Of a DNA stretch of 64,000 nt, positions 46,007-56,418 are shown in pieces. The DNA comes from Campylobacter sp. CN_NE2 (GTDB lineage Bacteria > Campylobacterota > Campylobacteria > Campylobacterales > Campylobacteraceae), in assembly GCF_027797465.1 (NCBI RefSeq), contig NZ_CP115608.1, forward strand, positions 930,001 to 994,000, written 5' to 3'. Made by a program: the position numbers and the translations under genes. Each line of letters opens with the position of its first letter. The stretch's first letter is position 1. The notes under the pieces were generated by a model. The model made no database searches, was not told the DNA's origin, and saw nothing but the letters and a program-made list of their open reading frames with translations.

Positions 46007-48646
46007 TTACTTCAACTCGCCCCAGCTTTTGGCTACGCTTAGGCTTGTTTTAAGCGGAACATTTAGCTTAACCACATTTTCCATTATCGTTTGCACTTTT
46101 TGGCTAAAAGTATTTACAAATTCGTCTTTGACTTCAAAAATCAGCTCATCGTGAATTTGCAAAATCATACTCGCACTTTCGCCCAAAAACGGCGAAATTT
46201 CCAACATTGCTTTTTTGATAATATCTGCTGCCGAACCTTGAAACTTCGTATTTACCGCTTCTCGCTCGTAAGTAGCTAGTAGCATTGGCGTAGCACCGGC
46301 AAAATCAAAGTAGCGTTTTCTGCCAAAAAGCGTAGTTGTAAAGCCGTCGTTTTTGGCGTTATTTTTGATATTTTCTAAAAAATTTTTAATGGTCGAAAAT
46401 GCCGCAAAGTATCTTTCGATATAGTTTTTTGCGTCGTTTCGTGGGATTTTTAGTTCAGCTGAGAGCTTATTTGCTCCCATGCCGTAAATCAGTCCAAAAT
46501 TTATGCTTTTTGCAATCGCCCTTTTTCCGTTATCGCTTTCTCCAAAAATGCTAATGGCTGTCCTTGCGTGAATATCTTCATCGTTTTCAAACGCCTTTAT
46601 CAAGGCAGGATCCTTGCTAAAATGCGCTAGAAGCCTTAGCTCAATCTGCGAATAATCCAGCGAAATCAGGCTATATCCGCTTTTTGCGACAAAGCAGTTT
46701 CGCATATCTTTTGCCATCGCGCCACGAGCAGGGATATTTTGCAAATTTGGATTTTTACTAGCAAGGCGACCCGTGCTGGTGCCGGTTTGCAAAAAATTTG
46801 AATAAATTCGGTTATTTTCATCTTGCATAGCCAAATTTAGCAAAGGCTCGCAATATGTGCTTTGAAGTTTGTAAATTTCGCGATAATCAAGCAATTTGGC
46901 AATAACCTGGTGCAGGTCAAGTAACTCCGAAAGAACGCTCTCATCGGTGCTATAACCTGTTTTGGTTTTTTTCTTGCTAGGAAGCTTTAACTTTTCAAAA
47001 AGCACTTCTCCAAGCTGTTTTGTGGAGTTTATATTAAAATTTTCACCACACAGCTCGTAAATTTCGGCAGTCAAGCTTCGCAGTTTTTCGGCATTGCTCT
47101 CAATCATCGCTTTTAGCCTAAATTTATTCGCCATAATGCCTTCGTTTTCCATTTCAAAAAGCACTTTAACAAACGGAAATTCAAGGTTTTTTGCCAAATT
47201 TAGCAAATTCTCATCAAGCAAATTTTGGAATTTAAAATAAAATTTCAAAGTTATCCAAGCGTCCTCACTAGCATAGTTTGTGGCATTTTTCACATCGACA
47301 CTTGCGAAATTTTCGCCCTTTTTAACCACATCTTCAAATTTAATCGTTTTATAGTTGAAATAACGAAGCGCAAGAGCGTCCATGCCAACACTTTCGCTAG
47401 GGTTAATTAGCCACGCCATTATCATCGTATCGGCGTAGTTTTTTGGTGGCGTTAAGCCAAGATTATTTTGGATTATGCGAAAATCGTATTTTAAATTTTG
47501 TCCCACGACAAAACCGCCATAAATTCGCTCTACTGCGCTTTTTGCGACATTTAGCGAAATTTGCTTTGGCACACCAAGATAGTTGTGCGATAACGGCACA
47601 TAATACGCCATTTGCTCGTTAAAACAAAACGAAAAGCCCACGATTTTAGCGTTTTTGCTATCAACGCCGGTTGTTTCGGTATCAAAACTAACGATAGTCT
47701 GCTCGTCAATGCCCTCAACCAAACGCAAAAGTTCATCTTCGTCCGTAACCAAAACGGCTTGAAAAGCTAAATCTTTTTTTTCATTTTGTAAATCAAGCGT
47801 GTCTAAAAGTCGATTTAGCGAGTAATCTTTCAAAATTTCCTTAATATTTAAAAGCGGATTTGAAGTCGGGAATTTCGCCATTTCCAAAGGCGGAATTTCA
47901 AGCTCATCATAAAGCGTAGCTAATTTTTTACTCAAAAATGCGTTATCTTTGTCAGCAATGAGATACTCTTTTTGCCTATTTTGTGGGAGTTTATCGATAT
48001 TTTCATAAATTTTTTCCAAACTTCCAAATTCATCAAGCAATTTTTTTGCGCCCTTATCGCCGATACCTTTGACGCCGGGGATATTATCGGCACTATCGCC
48101 ACAAATAGCTAGGAAATCGCGAATTTGCTCAGGGAAAACGCCGTATTTCTCAAAACAGCCATCGCGGTCGTAAAGTGCCTTTTTTGCAGGGCTGTAAATG
48201 CGAACATTTTCATCTATTAGCTGATACAAATCTTTATCGTGCGTTACGATGTTGATTAAAAAGTCGTTTTTGTGCTTTTTTACGGCACTTGCGATGACAT
48301 CATCGGCTTCGTAGCCCTCTTTTGAAAATGAGTAAAGCCCCATTTTTTCTATCATCTCTATGCAAACAGGAAGTTGCTCTAAAAGTGCTTCGGGTGGGGT
48401 TTGGCGATTTGTTTTATAATTTGGATCAATCTCGCTTCTAAAAGTTTTTCCCTTGCTATCGAGTGCAAAAATTATATAATCGCTTGCAAATTCATTTTTT
48501 AAATTTGCGATAAAATTTGCAAATCCACTAACCATACCACTAGGTTTGCCATCCTTGCTTTTTAAGCCACTCATCGCATAATACAACCTGAAAAAAAAGC
48601 CGAAAGTATCGATAATAGTGATAGTTTTTTTATTTTCGTTTGGCAT
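46007..48646 (-). CDS. polA: DNA polymerase I
   Basis: An 879-residue repair polymerase. The 5'-nuclease domain (about 1-280) has the GYEADDVIA and THDKDLYQL segments. The 3'-5' exonuclease domain (about 310-480) keeps the active-site SFDTETTG, so proofreading is probably retained. The polymerase domain has motif A (LISLDYSQIELR), motif B (AKSINFGLIYGMG) and motif C (LQIHDELIFE). Length is slightly shorter than E. coli (928). Confidence 0.97.
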   Translation of the reverse strand: MPNENKKTITIIDTFGFFFRLYYAMSGLKSKDGKPSGMVSGFANFIANLKNEFASDYIIFALDSKGKTFRSEIDPNYKTNRQTPPEALLEQLPVCIEMIEKMGLYSFSKEGYEADDVIASAVKKHKNDFLINIVTHDKDLYQLIDENVRIYSPAKKALYDRDGCFEKYGVFPEQIRDFLAICGDSADNIPGVKGIGDKGAKKLLDEFGSLEKIYENIDKLPQNRQKEYLIADKDNAFLSKKLATLYDELEIPPLEMAKFPTSNPLLNIKEILKDYSLNRLLDTLDLQNEKKDLAFQAVLVTDEDELLRLVEGIDEQTIVSFDTETTGVDSKNAKIVGFSFCFNEQMAYYVPLSHNYLGVPKQISLNVAKSAVERIYGGFVVGQNLKYDFRIIQNNLGLTPPKNYADTMIMAWLINPSESVGMDALALRYFNYKTIKFEDVVKKGENFASVDVKNATNYASEDAWITLKFYFKFQNLLDENLLNLAKNLEFPFVKVLFEMENEGIMANKFRLKAMIESNAEKLRSLTAEIYELCGENFNINSTKQLGEVLFEKLKLPSKKKTKTGYSTDESVLSELLDLHQVIAKLLDYREIYKLQSTYCEPLLNLAMQDENNRIYSNFLQTGTSTGRLASKNPNLQNIPARGAMAKDMRNCFVAKSGYSLISLDYSQIELRLLAHFSKDPALIKAFENDEDIHARTAISIFGESDNGKRAIAKSINFGLIYGMGANKLSAELKIPRNDAKNYIERYFAAFSTIKNFLENIKNNAKNDGFTTTLFGRKRYFDFAGATPMLLATYEREAVNTKFQGSAADIIKKAMLEISPFLGESASMILQIHDELIFEVKDEFVNTFSQKVQTIMENVVKLNVPLKTSLSVAKSWGELK

Positions 48647-48742
48647 AGAATTTCCTTGAATTTTTATAAATTTAATGCTAAATTCTATCCAAAATTTACT
48701 TTAAATTTGGTTTTTTAAAAATTTAGAGAGTTCAACAAAGTT

Positions 48743-48772
48743 AAATTTAGGCGAAAGAATTCGCCTAAATTT
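48743..48772 (-). terminator. Terminator-like hairpin after frdB
   Basis: A perfect 13-bp stem (AAATTTAGGCGAA / TTCGCCTAAATTT) with a four-base loop, beginning one base after the frdB stop codon. The following bases are AT-rich rather than a pure T-run. Confidence 0.65.
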
Positions 48773-48773
48773 A

Positions 48774-49505
48774 TTATTTTTTACAACAATCAATAGTTGC
48801 AAGTTTTCGACGCATATATGCGATTTTGCTTTGCAAAGGTAGATGTTTAGGGCAATTATCTTCGCAACCTAGCAAACTCATACAACCAAACACGCCTTGA
48901 TCATCGCCGACAAGCTCATAAAAGTCTTCATCGGTTCGCTCATCAAGCGGATCAACTTTAAATCTAGCAACTCTGTTTAAACCAACAGCACCGATAAAAT
49001 CAGGTCTCATCAGTGCAGTTCCGCAACTTGCTACGCAAATTCCGCACTCTATACAGCGATCAAGCTCAAAAGTCTCTTGGATAGCTTCTGGATCTGCTTT
49101 TTCTTCCATTTTAGAAATATCGGTTTCTTTTGAAGTATGAATCCAACTCTCAACTCGCTTACTCATCGCATTCATCCAATTTCCCGTATCAACGCTTAAA
49201 TCTTTTAAAAGCTTAAACGCAGGAAGTGGCATAAGCTCGATAACACCGTCAGGATAGTCCTTTGTAAGCGTTCTACAAGCAAGTTTTGGCACACCATTTA
49301 CTACCATACCACAACTTCCGCAAATTCCAGCACGACATACAAAATCAAATCGCAAATCCGGATCGAATTTTTCTCTAATCACACTCAGAGCAATAAATAG
49401 TGTCATTCCGTCTGTTTCTTCAAGCTCGTATTCGGCAAAATGTGGCTTACTAATTTTGCTTAACGGATTGTATTTAAATGCTTTTATTTTAATCTTCCTA
49501 CTCAT
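48774..49505 (-). CDS. frdB: Fumarate reductase iron-sulfur subunit
   Basis: The 243-residue electron-transfer subunit. The [2Fe-2S] ligands are C57, C62, C65 and C77. The [4Fe-4S] site is [12 protein letters not shown], and the [3Fe-4S] site is [12 protein letters not shown] with the family's CP end. Its ATG lies inside the end of frdA, an eight-base overlap. The enzyme links menaquinol oxidation to fumarate reduction in anaerobic respiration. Confidence 0.97.
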   Translation of the reverse strand: MSRKIKIKAFKYNPLSKISKPHFAEYELEETDGMTLFIALSVIREKFDPDLRFDFVCRAGICGSCGMVVNGVPKLACRTLTKDYPDGVIELMPLPAFKLLKDLSVDTGNWMNAMSKRVESWIHTSKETDISKMEEKADPEAIQETFELDRCIECGICVASCGTALMRPDFIGAVGLNRVARFKVDPLDERTDEDFYELVGDDQGVFGCMSLLGCEDNCPKHLPLQSKIAYMRRKLATIDCCKK

Positions 49506-51489
49506 AGCCTACACCTACCCTTTCATTTTTAGCTTTATATTTTGGTTGTAATTCATAGTGCATTAAGGCTTCTTGAATTTCATATCTACCTTTTCCTGCC
49601 GCTTCCATTTCTGAACGAATTTTATCGACTTCTTCTTGGCGTTTTGCAGACAAAGGATTTTCGATAATATTTCCCTTAGCGCCATAACCACGGAAAGCAG
49701 GTGGCATTTCCATTTTCATAATGTCAAGCTCTTCATACTCTACAACAGGTCTTGTATCGCCGTCTTTCCAGCTAGTTAGCGTTCGTTTGCACCAGTTAAG
49801 ATCGTCTCGTTTAGGGAAATCTTCTCTATAATGTGCCCCACGGCTCTCGGTTCTTAAATATGCACCCCATGCAACGCAAAGAGCTAGTTTTAGCATCATA
49901 GGAACCCTATAAGCTTCTTCTAGTTCAGGGTTACCGCCGGAGAGATCTTTATTTTTGAGATTGATGTTTGTAGATTCTTTATATAACTCTTCAAGCTCAT
50001 CAACGGCTTTTTTTAGACCTTCGCCTGTTCTAAAAATCGCAACATGTTCCCACATAATGTCTTTCATTTTATTTTTAATTTCAAAAACATTATATTTGCC
50101 GTTTTTCTCTGTAAGTTCTTTTAGATAATTTGCAGTTTTATTAACAAATTTTTCCAAAGTATCGGTTTTAACATCGATTTGATGATCTTTGCAGTAATCT
50201 GCAAAATAATCACCTACAATCATACCTGCTACAACTGTTTCAGCAACCGAGTTTCCGCCAAGTCTATTAAATCCGTGCATATCCCAACATGCAGCTTCGC
50301 CACAGCTAAATAAACCACTCAGAGTTGGGCTTTCGCCTGTTGGTTTTGTGCGAATTCCACCCATTGAGTAGTGTTGCATAGGAAGAACCGGCGCCCAACC
50401 TTTTGGACCTTCATCAGCCGGATCAATGCCGTTGAAAATTTGGCAAATTTCTTGAACATCGCGTAAATTCTTTTCGATATGCTCGCGTCCTAAAATACTA
50501 ATATCTAGCCAAACATGCTCACCGTAAGGGCTTTTTACCCCTTTTCCGTTTCTAATGTGTTCCATCATTCTTCGGCTTACGACATCACGACTTGCCAACT
50601 CTTTTTTCTCAGGCTCATAATCAGGCATAAAGCGGTATCCATCAACATCGCGTAAAATTCCGCCATCCCCTCTACAACCCTCAGTTAGCAAAATTCCGCT
50701 TGGCACAATCGGAGTTGGGTGAAATTGAACTGCTTCCATATTGCCTAGTTTTGCAATGCCTGTTTCAAGAGCAATCGCAGCACCGATTCCTTCGCAGATG
50801 ACGGCGTTTGTGGTGTGTTTGTAAATTCTACCATATCCGCCTGTGGCGATAAGTGTGCCTTTTGCGACATAGGCAGTTAATTCGCCGGTTACCAAATCAC
50901 GCACAACAGCACCATAACAGCGATTATTTTCATGTATCAAAGCAATCGCTTCTTTTCTGTCGTGAATTTCAACATTGTGTTTTAAAGCTTCGTTTGCTAC
51001 GCCAAAAAGCATCGTATGACCTGTTGCATCGGCTGTAAAGCAGGTTCTCCATTTTTTTGTTCCGCCAAAATCACGACTATGGATAAGCCCATGGACTTCA
51101 TCTTTTTCTTCAATAGTTGTTTTTTGAGCGTTTATAACAGCGCTTCTTTTACCTTTTGTAATTCTAGTCCAAGGAACGCCCCAGCTAGCTAGTTCTCTAA
51201 TAGCTTTTGGTGCAGTTTGTGCAAACATTCTAGCTACTTCTTGATCGCAACCCCAGTCGCTTCCTTTTACGGTGTCGGCAAAATGCACATCTTCGTTGTC
51301 GCCTTCACTCATTTTAGAATTTCCTAAACTTGCTTGCATACCACCTTGTGCGGCTGCTGAGTGGCTTCTTTTTACAGGACAAAGGCTCAAAACTACGGTG
51401 CTTAGACCCTTTTCTCCTGCGGCGACGGCTGCTCTTAGACCTGCTAAACCACCACCGATTACTAATGCATCATAATATTTTACATTCAT
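49498..51489 (-). CDS. frdA: Fumarate reductase flavoprotein subunit
   Basis: A 663-residue subunit with covalently bound FAD. The dinucleotide-binding start [16 protein letters not shown], the flavinylation histidine in [14 protein letters not shown], and the substrate-side segments [23 protein letters not shown] and [14 protein letters not shown] are in order. The length matches the Wolinella/Campylobacter type rather than the shorter E. coli FrdA. It follows frdC by 15 bases. Confidence 0.97.
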   Translation of the reverse strand: MNVKYYDALVIGGGLAGLRAAVAAGEKGLSTVVLSLCPVKRSHSAAAQGGMQASLGNSKMSEGDNEDVHFADTVKGSDWGCDQEVARMFAQTAPKAIRELASWGVPWTRITKGKRSAVINAQKTTIEEKDEVHGLIHSRDFGGTKKWRTCFTADATGHTMLFGVANEALKHNVEIHDRKEAIALIHENNRCYGAVVRDLVTGELTAYVAKGTLIATGGYGRIYKHTTNAVICEGIGAAIALETGIAKLGNMEAVQFHPTPIVPSGILLTEGCRGDGGILRDVDGYRFMPDYEPEKKELASRDVVSRRMMEHIRNGKGVKSPYGEHVWLDISILGREHIEKNLRDVQEICQIFNGIDPADEGPKGWAPVLPMQHYSMGGIRTKPTGESPTLSGLFSCGEAACWDMHGFNRLGGNSVAETVVAGMIVGDYFADYCKDHQIDVKTDTLEKFVNKTANYLKELTEKNGKYNVFEIKNKMKDIMWEHVAIFRTGEGLKKAVDELEELYKESTNINLKNKDLSGGNPELEEAYRVPMMLKLALCVAWGAYLRTESRGAHYREDFPKRDDLNWCKRTLTSWKDGDTRPVVEYEELDIMKMEMPPAFRGYGAKGNIIENPLSAKRQEEVDKIRSEMEAAGKGRYEIQEALMHYELQPKYKAKNERVGVGYE

Positions 51490-51504
51490 ATTTAACTCCC
51501 AATC

Positions 51505-52224
51505 CTACATAGCGGTGAAGTTATGGTAGCCTATTTTTAGGAAAGCAACCATACTTAAAAGTCCTAAAACTATAAAAAATCCGCTCAAAACCCATTTTGC
51601 TTTTTTTAGTTTTTCTCTTGTCTCTTTGTAGTTTTTGCCTTCGAACCAACCCCATTTAACGCAAAGTCTATATAGACCAATACCACCGTGAAGTTCTACA
51701 CTAAAAAGTAAAACTAAGTAAAATAGCCACATTAGGTGCGTAAACATTCTGTTTCCACTGACATCAGCACTTAGCACAGGGCTAGTTGCTATGATAATAA
51801 GATGAGCAGAAGCAAGAAAAAACATAATAAATCCAGTACAAGCCTGAACCCACCACAGCGTAGTATCTTCGTGTTTCATTCTAATTGTGTGAGCTCTATA
51901 AACTTGCCATTGTCTGAAATTTATAGGCATCTTTCTCATGCCAAGTGCAGCATGAATAAAGAAAATAATAAACACGCCAACCGCCACAACAAATGTGCAA
52001 TAGCTCATGAAATGAGAATCAGAAATAAATCTAAGCTCAAACATAGCCACAACGCCGTCAAATGCTTCCTTACTAATAAGAATTGTAGATACAAAAAGCA
52101 TGTGAAGCCACATAAAAAGCCCTAAAAACAGCCCTGTGCCACTTTGGATTAAATCCAAACGAGCAGGAACGCGACTTTTTTTGCCTTCTACGCTTTTTCC
52201 AAGAAAACCTTCAATTTTATCCAT
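51505..52224 (-). CDS. frdC: Fumarate reductase di-heme cytochrome b subunit
   Basis: A 239-residue membrane anchor with about five hydrophobic helices, of the Wolinella-type di-heme cytochrome b. Heme-ligand histidines fit the helices LGLFMWLHMLF, FIIFFIHAALGM, FFLASAHLIII and the segment with HGGIGLYRL. It is the first gene of frdCAB, with GAAAGGAGC before the ATG and a TATAAT upstream. Confidence 0.95.
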   Translation of the reverse strand: MDKIEGFLGKSVEGKKSRVPARLDLIQSGTGLFLGLFMWLHMLFVSTILISKEAFDGVVAMFELRFISDSHFMSYCTFVVAVGVFIIFFIHAALGMRKMPINFRQWQVYRAHTIRMKHEDTTLWWVQACTGFIMFFLASAHLIIIATSPVLSADVSGNRMFTHLMWLFYLVLLFSVELHGGIGLYRLCVKWGWFEGKNYKETREKLKKAKWVLSGFFIVLGLLSMVAFLKIGYHNFTAM

Positions 52225-52268
52225 AAAAAAAGCTCCTTTCTATTAAAATTTGCTAACTTAAAACTATC

Positions 52269-52274
52269 ATTATA
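52269..52274 (-). promoter_or_regulatory. Probable -10 box of frdCAB
   Basis: TATAAT in GGCTATAATG on the minus strand, about 45 bases before the frdC ATG and just past the lgt stop codon. Confidence 0.6.
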
Positions 52275-52286
52275 GCCAATTAAGCC

Positions 52287-53120
52287 TTAAACAGGCGTCT
52301 TGTTTGTTTCAAATTTGGCACTTGCTTTTAGGTATAACATCAAACTAACCCCGGCAACAAACATAAAAATCGATAAAATTTGTCCCAAACTAAAACCAAA
52401 AACCAAAAATCCTATATGCGTATCAGGTTCTCTAAAAAATTCGCTCACAAAACGCATACAAGTGTATAAAATAGCATATAACGCTATCAACTCGCCGTCA
52501 AATTTTTTAAATTTGCGATAAAAAAACAAAATCAAAAATATAACAAACCCTTCTAAAAATGCTTCATAAAGTTGGCTAGGGTGCCTTAAAACGCCACCAA
52601 CTAAAATTCCCCAGCTAACATCAGTTGCACGACCCACCAACTCTTGGTTTAAAAAATTCCCCACACGCCCAAAAATGTAGCCAAGCGGGATACTTAAAGC
52701 ACACAAATCCAAAAGTAGCCACAAATTTGTTTTATATTTTTTGCAAAACAAAATAGTGGCAATAACAAATCCTACAACCGCGCCGTGGTAACTCATACCA
52801 CGAATTCCGACAAATTCGCCGTTTGCAAATGGATTAAAAATTTGCCACGGGTGCGTTAAATAATAAATTTGCTCTCCCGAATATATCAAAATGTAACCTA
52901 GTCTAGCCCCTAAAATAACGCCTATTTCAACCCAAATAAAATAGCTTTCCAAGGTTGCATTGCTAAATGGAAATTTATCATTTTTTACAAACCATTTTGC
53001 TATCCAAAGTGCGATTAGCAAGGCTAAAACATACATAATGCCATACCAATGCACACTAAGCCCAAAAACTCTAAACGCAACGGGGTCAAAATGCGAGTAA
53101 ATTTCGTTCCAATAACTCAA
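52287..53120 (-). CDS. lgt: Prolipoprotein diacylglyceryl transferase
   Basis: A 277-residue inner-membrane enzyme that attaches diacylglycerol to the lipobox cysteine of prolipoproteins. The Lgt signature region [17 protein letters not shown] and the later [13 protein letters not shown] are present, with [11 protein letters not shown] carrying the catalytic histidine. About seven helices are visible. Lipoproteins in this window (Pal and the 24.3 kb protein) are expected substrates. It overlaps the upstream gene by four bases. Confidence 0.96.
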   Translation of the reverse strand: MSYWNEIYSHFDPVAFRVFGLSVHWYGIMYVLALLIALWIAKWFVKNDKFPFSNATLESYFIWVEIGVILGARLGYILIYSGEQIYYLTHPWQIFNPFANGEFVGIRGMSYHGAVVGFVIATILFCKKYKTNLWLLLDLCALSIPLGYIFGRVGNFLNQELVGRATDVSWGILVGGVLRHPSQLYEAFLEGFVIFLILFFYRKFKKFDGELIALYAILYTCMRFVSEFFREPDTHIGFLVFGFSLGQILSIFMFVAGVSLMLYLKASAKFETNKTPV

Positions 53121-53656
53121 ATTTTAAGCCCCAAACTATTTTTTACAACAAGACAAAAATCCGCCAAAAAATAGCCCATAGATTTGTAATAATCGCTTTT
53201 TGCGTTTTCTTGCAAATACTTCGCCAAAGCCCTAAATGACGGCATAAAATAATCGGTCAAATAAAGCCCTAACATTATATGAGATTTTTCGTTTGTATCT
53301 TGCTTAAAAATCGCAGACAAGCAACCAAGCATATTTGCGCTATGCGAAGCTTTGAGTTCGCCAAAAGGCTTTTGGTAGCGAATTTTTTCAAAAAATAGTT
53401 TTAAATCCGTATCGCTAATAAGCTTAAAAAAATCAATTTCAAAAGCGTTTTTTAAATTTTCAAAATCGCTTTGGATAACCGAAATATCTTCATTTAAAGC
53501 ATTTTTCCAAAGCTTTTGACCTGCAACATTTTCTTCATTTTGATTTACGATAATCCAGTTTTTACCGAGTTTTCGCAAAATTTCTTCGTTTATCGTTCCT
53601 TTAAAATTTGTAGCAAAAATAATGCAAATCACGGAGTAAAGCTCACCAAGTTTCAT
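53117..53656 (-). CDS. Possible TorD-like chaperone, uncertain
   Basis: A 179-residue soluble, mainly helical protein. The C-terminal part (about 95-175) has [19 protein letters not shown] and [23 protein letters not shown], followed by a helix. This resembles the H/D-x2-FxxxLxxxL pattern of TorD/NarJ-type chaperones, which fold molybdoenzymes. The likeness is weak and no molybdoenzyme gene is adjacent. It overlaps lgt by four bases, so it is co-expressed with it. Confidence 0.6.
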   Translation of the reverse strand: MKLGELYSVICIIFATNFKGTINEEILRKLGKNWIIVNQNEENVAGQKLWKNALNEDISVIQSDFENLKNAFEIDFFKLISDTDLKLFFEKIRYQKPFGELKASHSANMLGCLSAIFKQDTNEKSHIMLGLYLTDYFMPSFRALAKYLQENAKSDYYKSMGYFLADFCLVVKNSLGLKI

Positions 53657-54038
53657 AAAATTCCTTTTAATAGTCCTAATTTGGGAATTTTATCAAATTA
53701 TACTTTAAAAATTGATTTTATTTTTAAAGATAAAATTTTTTTATAGAAAAATTTAATGCAAAAGCCCGATTTCAAAATATTTCATTTTGACAATAGTGCA
53801 TAAATTTTCACTTAATTGAAAAAACAGAATTTATTTTTTTAAGTTTTATTTAAACTTATGTGATTTTCCATTAATGTAATTTTGTAATTAAATTAGAATT
53901 ACATAATTCGACTTTTGTTTCATAAAAGCTAAATTTTACACTTAAAAATTTGCAAATCAATCCCTAAATTTTGCAAAGTTTTTATCACTCTTTCGCAGTT
54001 GGCGTTTTTGAAAGTGTTGCAAATATCGTAAAATGAAA
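53657..54038. other. AT-rich intergenic gap at the edge of the glycan locus
   Basis: No gene or strong hairpin is apparent in this 382-base gap. On the minus strand, an open frame continues from inside the end of the glycosyltransferase gene, in another frame, to a stop at 53929. It reads like a protein tail (RVIKTLQNLGIDLQIF), so it may hold a gene remnant. It marks the change from housekeeping genes to surface-glycan genes. Confidence 0.4.
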
Positions 54039-54860
54039 CTAATTTTTGCTTCGTAAAAGTGAGTAAATTTTTGATAAAATCGCTTTTGGAAGCAAACGAA
54101 CGATGAATTTTACACTAGCATTTCGTGCAAATTCATAAAAATTTAAAAACCCAAGCTTGTAGAATTCTCTTTGAACTTTGAATTCGCTAATAGCGTATTT
54201 TAGGCCACCACGACGGCTTAGTTGTGATTTGCCTGCTCGCATTTTTACTAACATTTCAGGGATATTGTAAAATTTCGCTCCACCCAAAAGCATTCTAACC
54301 CATAAAAAATAATCTTCTGTCATCAATGCTTTTTGGTAACTTCCAGCTTTTAAAACGCCCCTTTTTTTAAACATTACGCTTGGGTGATTTAACGGGCTTC
54401 TGGTTTTGGCAAATTTGATGATGTCGTCGTGATTTTGTGGAAGTTTTCTAAAACTATAAATTTTATTTTCATCATTTTCAAATTCGCCTATGGTTGAGCC
54501 GCAAATATCCAAATTTGGATTATTTTCGAAAGCTTCAAGCTGTTTTTTAAATCGATTTGGCATAGCAACATCATCGCTATCCATTCTAGCTACCATTTCA
54601 AATTTACACTTTTCAAGTCCGATTTTTAGAGCATCACCAAGTCCCATATTTTTTTCAAGTTTCACAACTTCTAAAATTTCACCAAGCTTGTTTTTCCAAA
54701 TTTCAATCATCTCGTAAAGCTCATCTGTAAGCTCACCATCTTCGACTAAAACTATCTGGCTAGGCTTAATTTCTTGCTCATCATAAATGCTTTTTAGAGC
54801 ACGATCTAAAAATTCAGCTTTTTCTTTGATATAAACGGACATCAGGACAGAAAAGGTCAT
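54039..54860 (-). CDS. Family 2 glycosyltransferase
   Basis: A 273-residue GT-A glycosyltransferase. The N-terminal nucleotide-sugar fold begins TFSVLMSVYIKEKAEFLDRAL. The metal-binding DxD is D94-S95-D96-D97 in ARMDSDDVAMP, and ITMTEDYFLWVRM is the acceptor-side region. No membrane anchor is seen. It is the last gene of the glycan cluster on this strand, two bases after wzy. Donor and acceptor are unknown. Confidence 0.9.
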   Translation of the reverse strand: MTFSVLMSVYIKEKAEFLDRALKSIYDEQEIKPSQIVLVEDGELTDELYEMIEIWKNKLGEILEVVKLEKNMGLGDALKIGLEKCKFEMVARMDSDDVAMPNRFKKQLEAFENNPNLDICGSTIGEFENDENKIYSFRKLPQNHDDIIKFAKTRSPLNHPSVMFKKRGVLKAGSYQKALMTEDYFLWVRMLLGGAKFYNIPEMLVKMRAGKSQLSRRGGLKYAISEFKVQREFYKLGFLNFYEFARNASVKFIVRLLPKAILSKIYSLLRSKN

Positions 54861-54862
54861 TT

Positions 54863-56296
54863 TTATTTCCTTTGTGATTTTTTACTTATTATTTCTAATG
54901 AATTTAAGATAGAAAATAAAATTCTCAATAACAAAACAAAACAAAACATCATGACAAAAAAAGTAAAAATCGTTAAATAGTTATTTCTATTTGCAAACAA
55001 GATATACATTACTATATTTGCTGCAACAAATAGTCCATATTTGGTATATATAAGTTTATTTTGCACAAAAGATATAAAAAACCCAAGTATCAGTGAAAAA
55101 AATACAACACTTATCATACTGCCACCACCAAAAAGCCATATTTCTGCAACAAACGAACCGCCAAGCCCATGTCCTTCTAAAAATTTTTCTGGAAATAAAA
55201 AATATGATAAAACATCGGCTAAATGTGGATGAGCTACTTCTAATCTCATGTCCTGTTTCATTATATTACCCGACATAACATCTAAAAGACCAAAAAATGG
55301 ACTTAATAAAAAACCAGTGTGTTGATTTATACTCGTTGTAAAATAATCTTTAAATTCTACAACAAATCCTACTACTAAAATGGTTATTCCTTGTGAATAA
55401 AAGATTTTAAACACTTCTGCAAAAGTTATGTTGTCTGTATCTGCGTGTCGAATAAACTGAACCATAGAGGCTAATAAAAATAAAGAAAAAACAAGAACTA
55501 AAAGTGTTTTAAATTTTATCTTATACGAATATACAGTTGTATAAAGCCACAACGCACTTAATAAATATAGAAAAAATGTAGCCCTAGCTCCACTTGCGAG
55601 ACTTATTAGCGATATCAATACAAAGATTAAAAAAAAGATTTTGCCTTTGCGTTTTTCGATTTTATTAATCATAATAAAAATAAAACCTAAAAGGAAAAAA
55701 TTATCCAACATTGAAATTATCGAAGGAACTGCATTGGTTGTATATATTGCTTCATATCCCATAGATAGAATTATTTTTATATTTATAACCGTTTTAACTA
55801 AGTATGCAAATAAACCTATAAAAAACATTATATATCCGAGTTTGAGATTAAAAATATAATTTGCTTTTGGGATACTTGTGTTTATAAATTTATTATATTT
55901 TGCAAATCCCAGCATCATTCCGATATGAATAGATAGCATTGTAAATAAAAGTATAAAATTTAACTCTAAAAAAGTATTATCTGAAAAAATAAAATTTGCA
56001 AGTCGATAACTTTCCTCATAAGCTTCATATATATCAGGAAAAAAGAAATTTAAAATATTTCTCATATTTAAAAAAATATTAAAACAACCTATAAATAAAA
56101 TTTCTAAACTAAACCAATTTTTATTTATTTTGTAAATCGTTGCAATAGCATATAATGATAAAAATATATTTTGAAATTCTAAAATTTTAAAATAAGTTTT
56201 ACTATATCCTATGTCAAGTAAATACTGCGACATTATAAAAAACATAAAAATAAAATCGATAAGTAAAAACAAAACTATATATTTTTTATTGCTCAT
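54863..56296 (-). CDS. Wzy-like O-antigen/capsule polymerase
   Basis: A 477-residue membrane protein with about 12 hydrophobic segments. A large loop between late segments (DYFTTSINQHTGFLLSPFFG to HGLGGSF, about 330-385) is the usual position of the acceptor-binding periplasmic loop of Wzy. Wzy proteins share little sequence, so the call rests on topology, size and neighbours (flippase, transferases and chain-length regulator). Codons are very AT-rich with many ATA, typical of transferred glycan genes. Its ATG overlaps the stop of the upstream 41-codon fragment. Confidence 0.8.
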   Translation of the reverse strand: MSNKKYIVLFLLIDFIFMFFIMSQYLLDIGYSKTYFKILEFQNIFLSLYAIATIYKINKNWFSLEILFIGCFNIFLNMRNILNFFFPDIYEAYEESYRLANFIFSDNTFLELNFILLFTMLSIHIGMMLGFAKYNKFINTSIPKANYIFNLKLGYIMFFIGLFAYLVKTVINIKIILSMGYEAIYTTNAVPSIISMLDNFFLLGFIFIMINKIEKRKGKIFFLIFVLISLISLASGARATFFLYLLSALWLYTTVYSYKIKFKTLLVLVFSLFLLASMVQFIRHADTDNITFAEVFKIFYSQGITILVVGFVVEFKDYFTTSINQHTGFLLSPFFGLLDVMSGNIMKQDMRLEVAHPHLADVLSYFLFPEKFLEGHGLGGSFVAEIWLFGGGSMISVVFFSLILGFFISFVQNKLIYTKYGLFVAANIVMYILFANRNNYLTIFTFFVMMFCFVLLLRILFSILNSLEIISKKSQRK

Positions 56297-56418
56297 TTTA
56301 TGAACCTAATCTCTTTGTGTTTTAGTTTTTGTTTTTCAATCGACGGAAATTTCATATAATTGCCATACATTTGAGTTAAATAAAAATTATAATCTTTGAT
56401 TAAAACAGAGAAATTCAT
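56293..56418 (-). pseudogene. LicD-family phosphotransferase remnant, C-terminal fragment
   Basis: A 41-codon ORF that overlaps the upstream glycosyltransferase stop (ATGA) and the downstream wzy start (ATGA). The residues include LTQMYGNYMKFPSIEKQKLK followed by HKEIRF. The C-terminus of LicD-type phosphocholine/phosphate-sugar transferases has the same pattern (YGxYMxxPP.E.R..H). The rest of such a protein, which is about 260 residues or more, is missing. I infer an internal deletion that left the tail in frame with its start, keeping translational coupling. Confidence 0.55.

Noticed and set aside
52300-52521. Plus-strand frames opposite lgt and frdC
   Set aside because: They are antisense shadows of membrane protein genes with no start signals.
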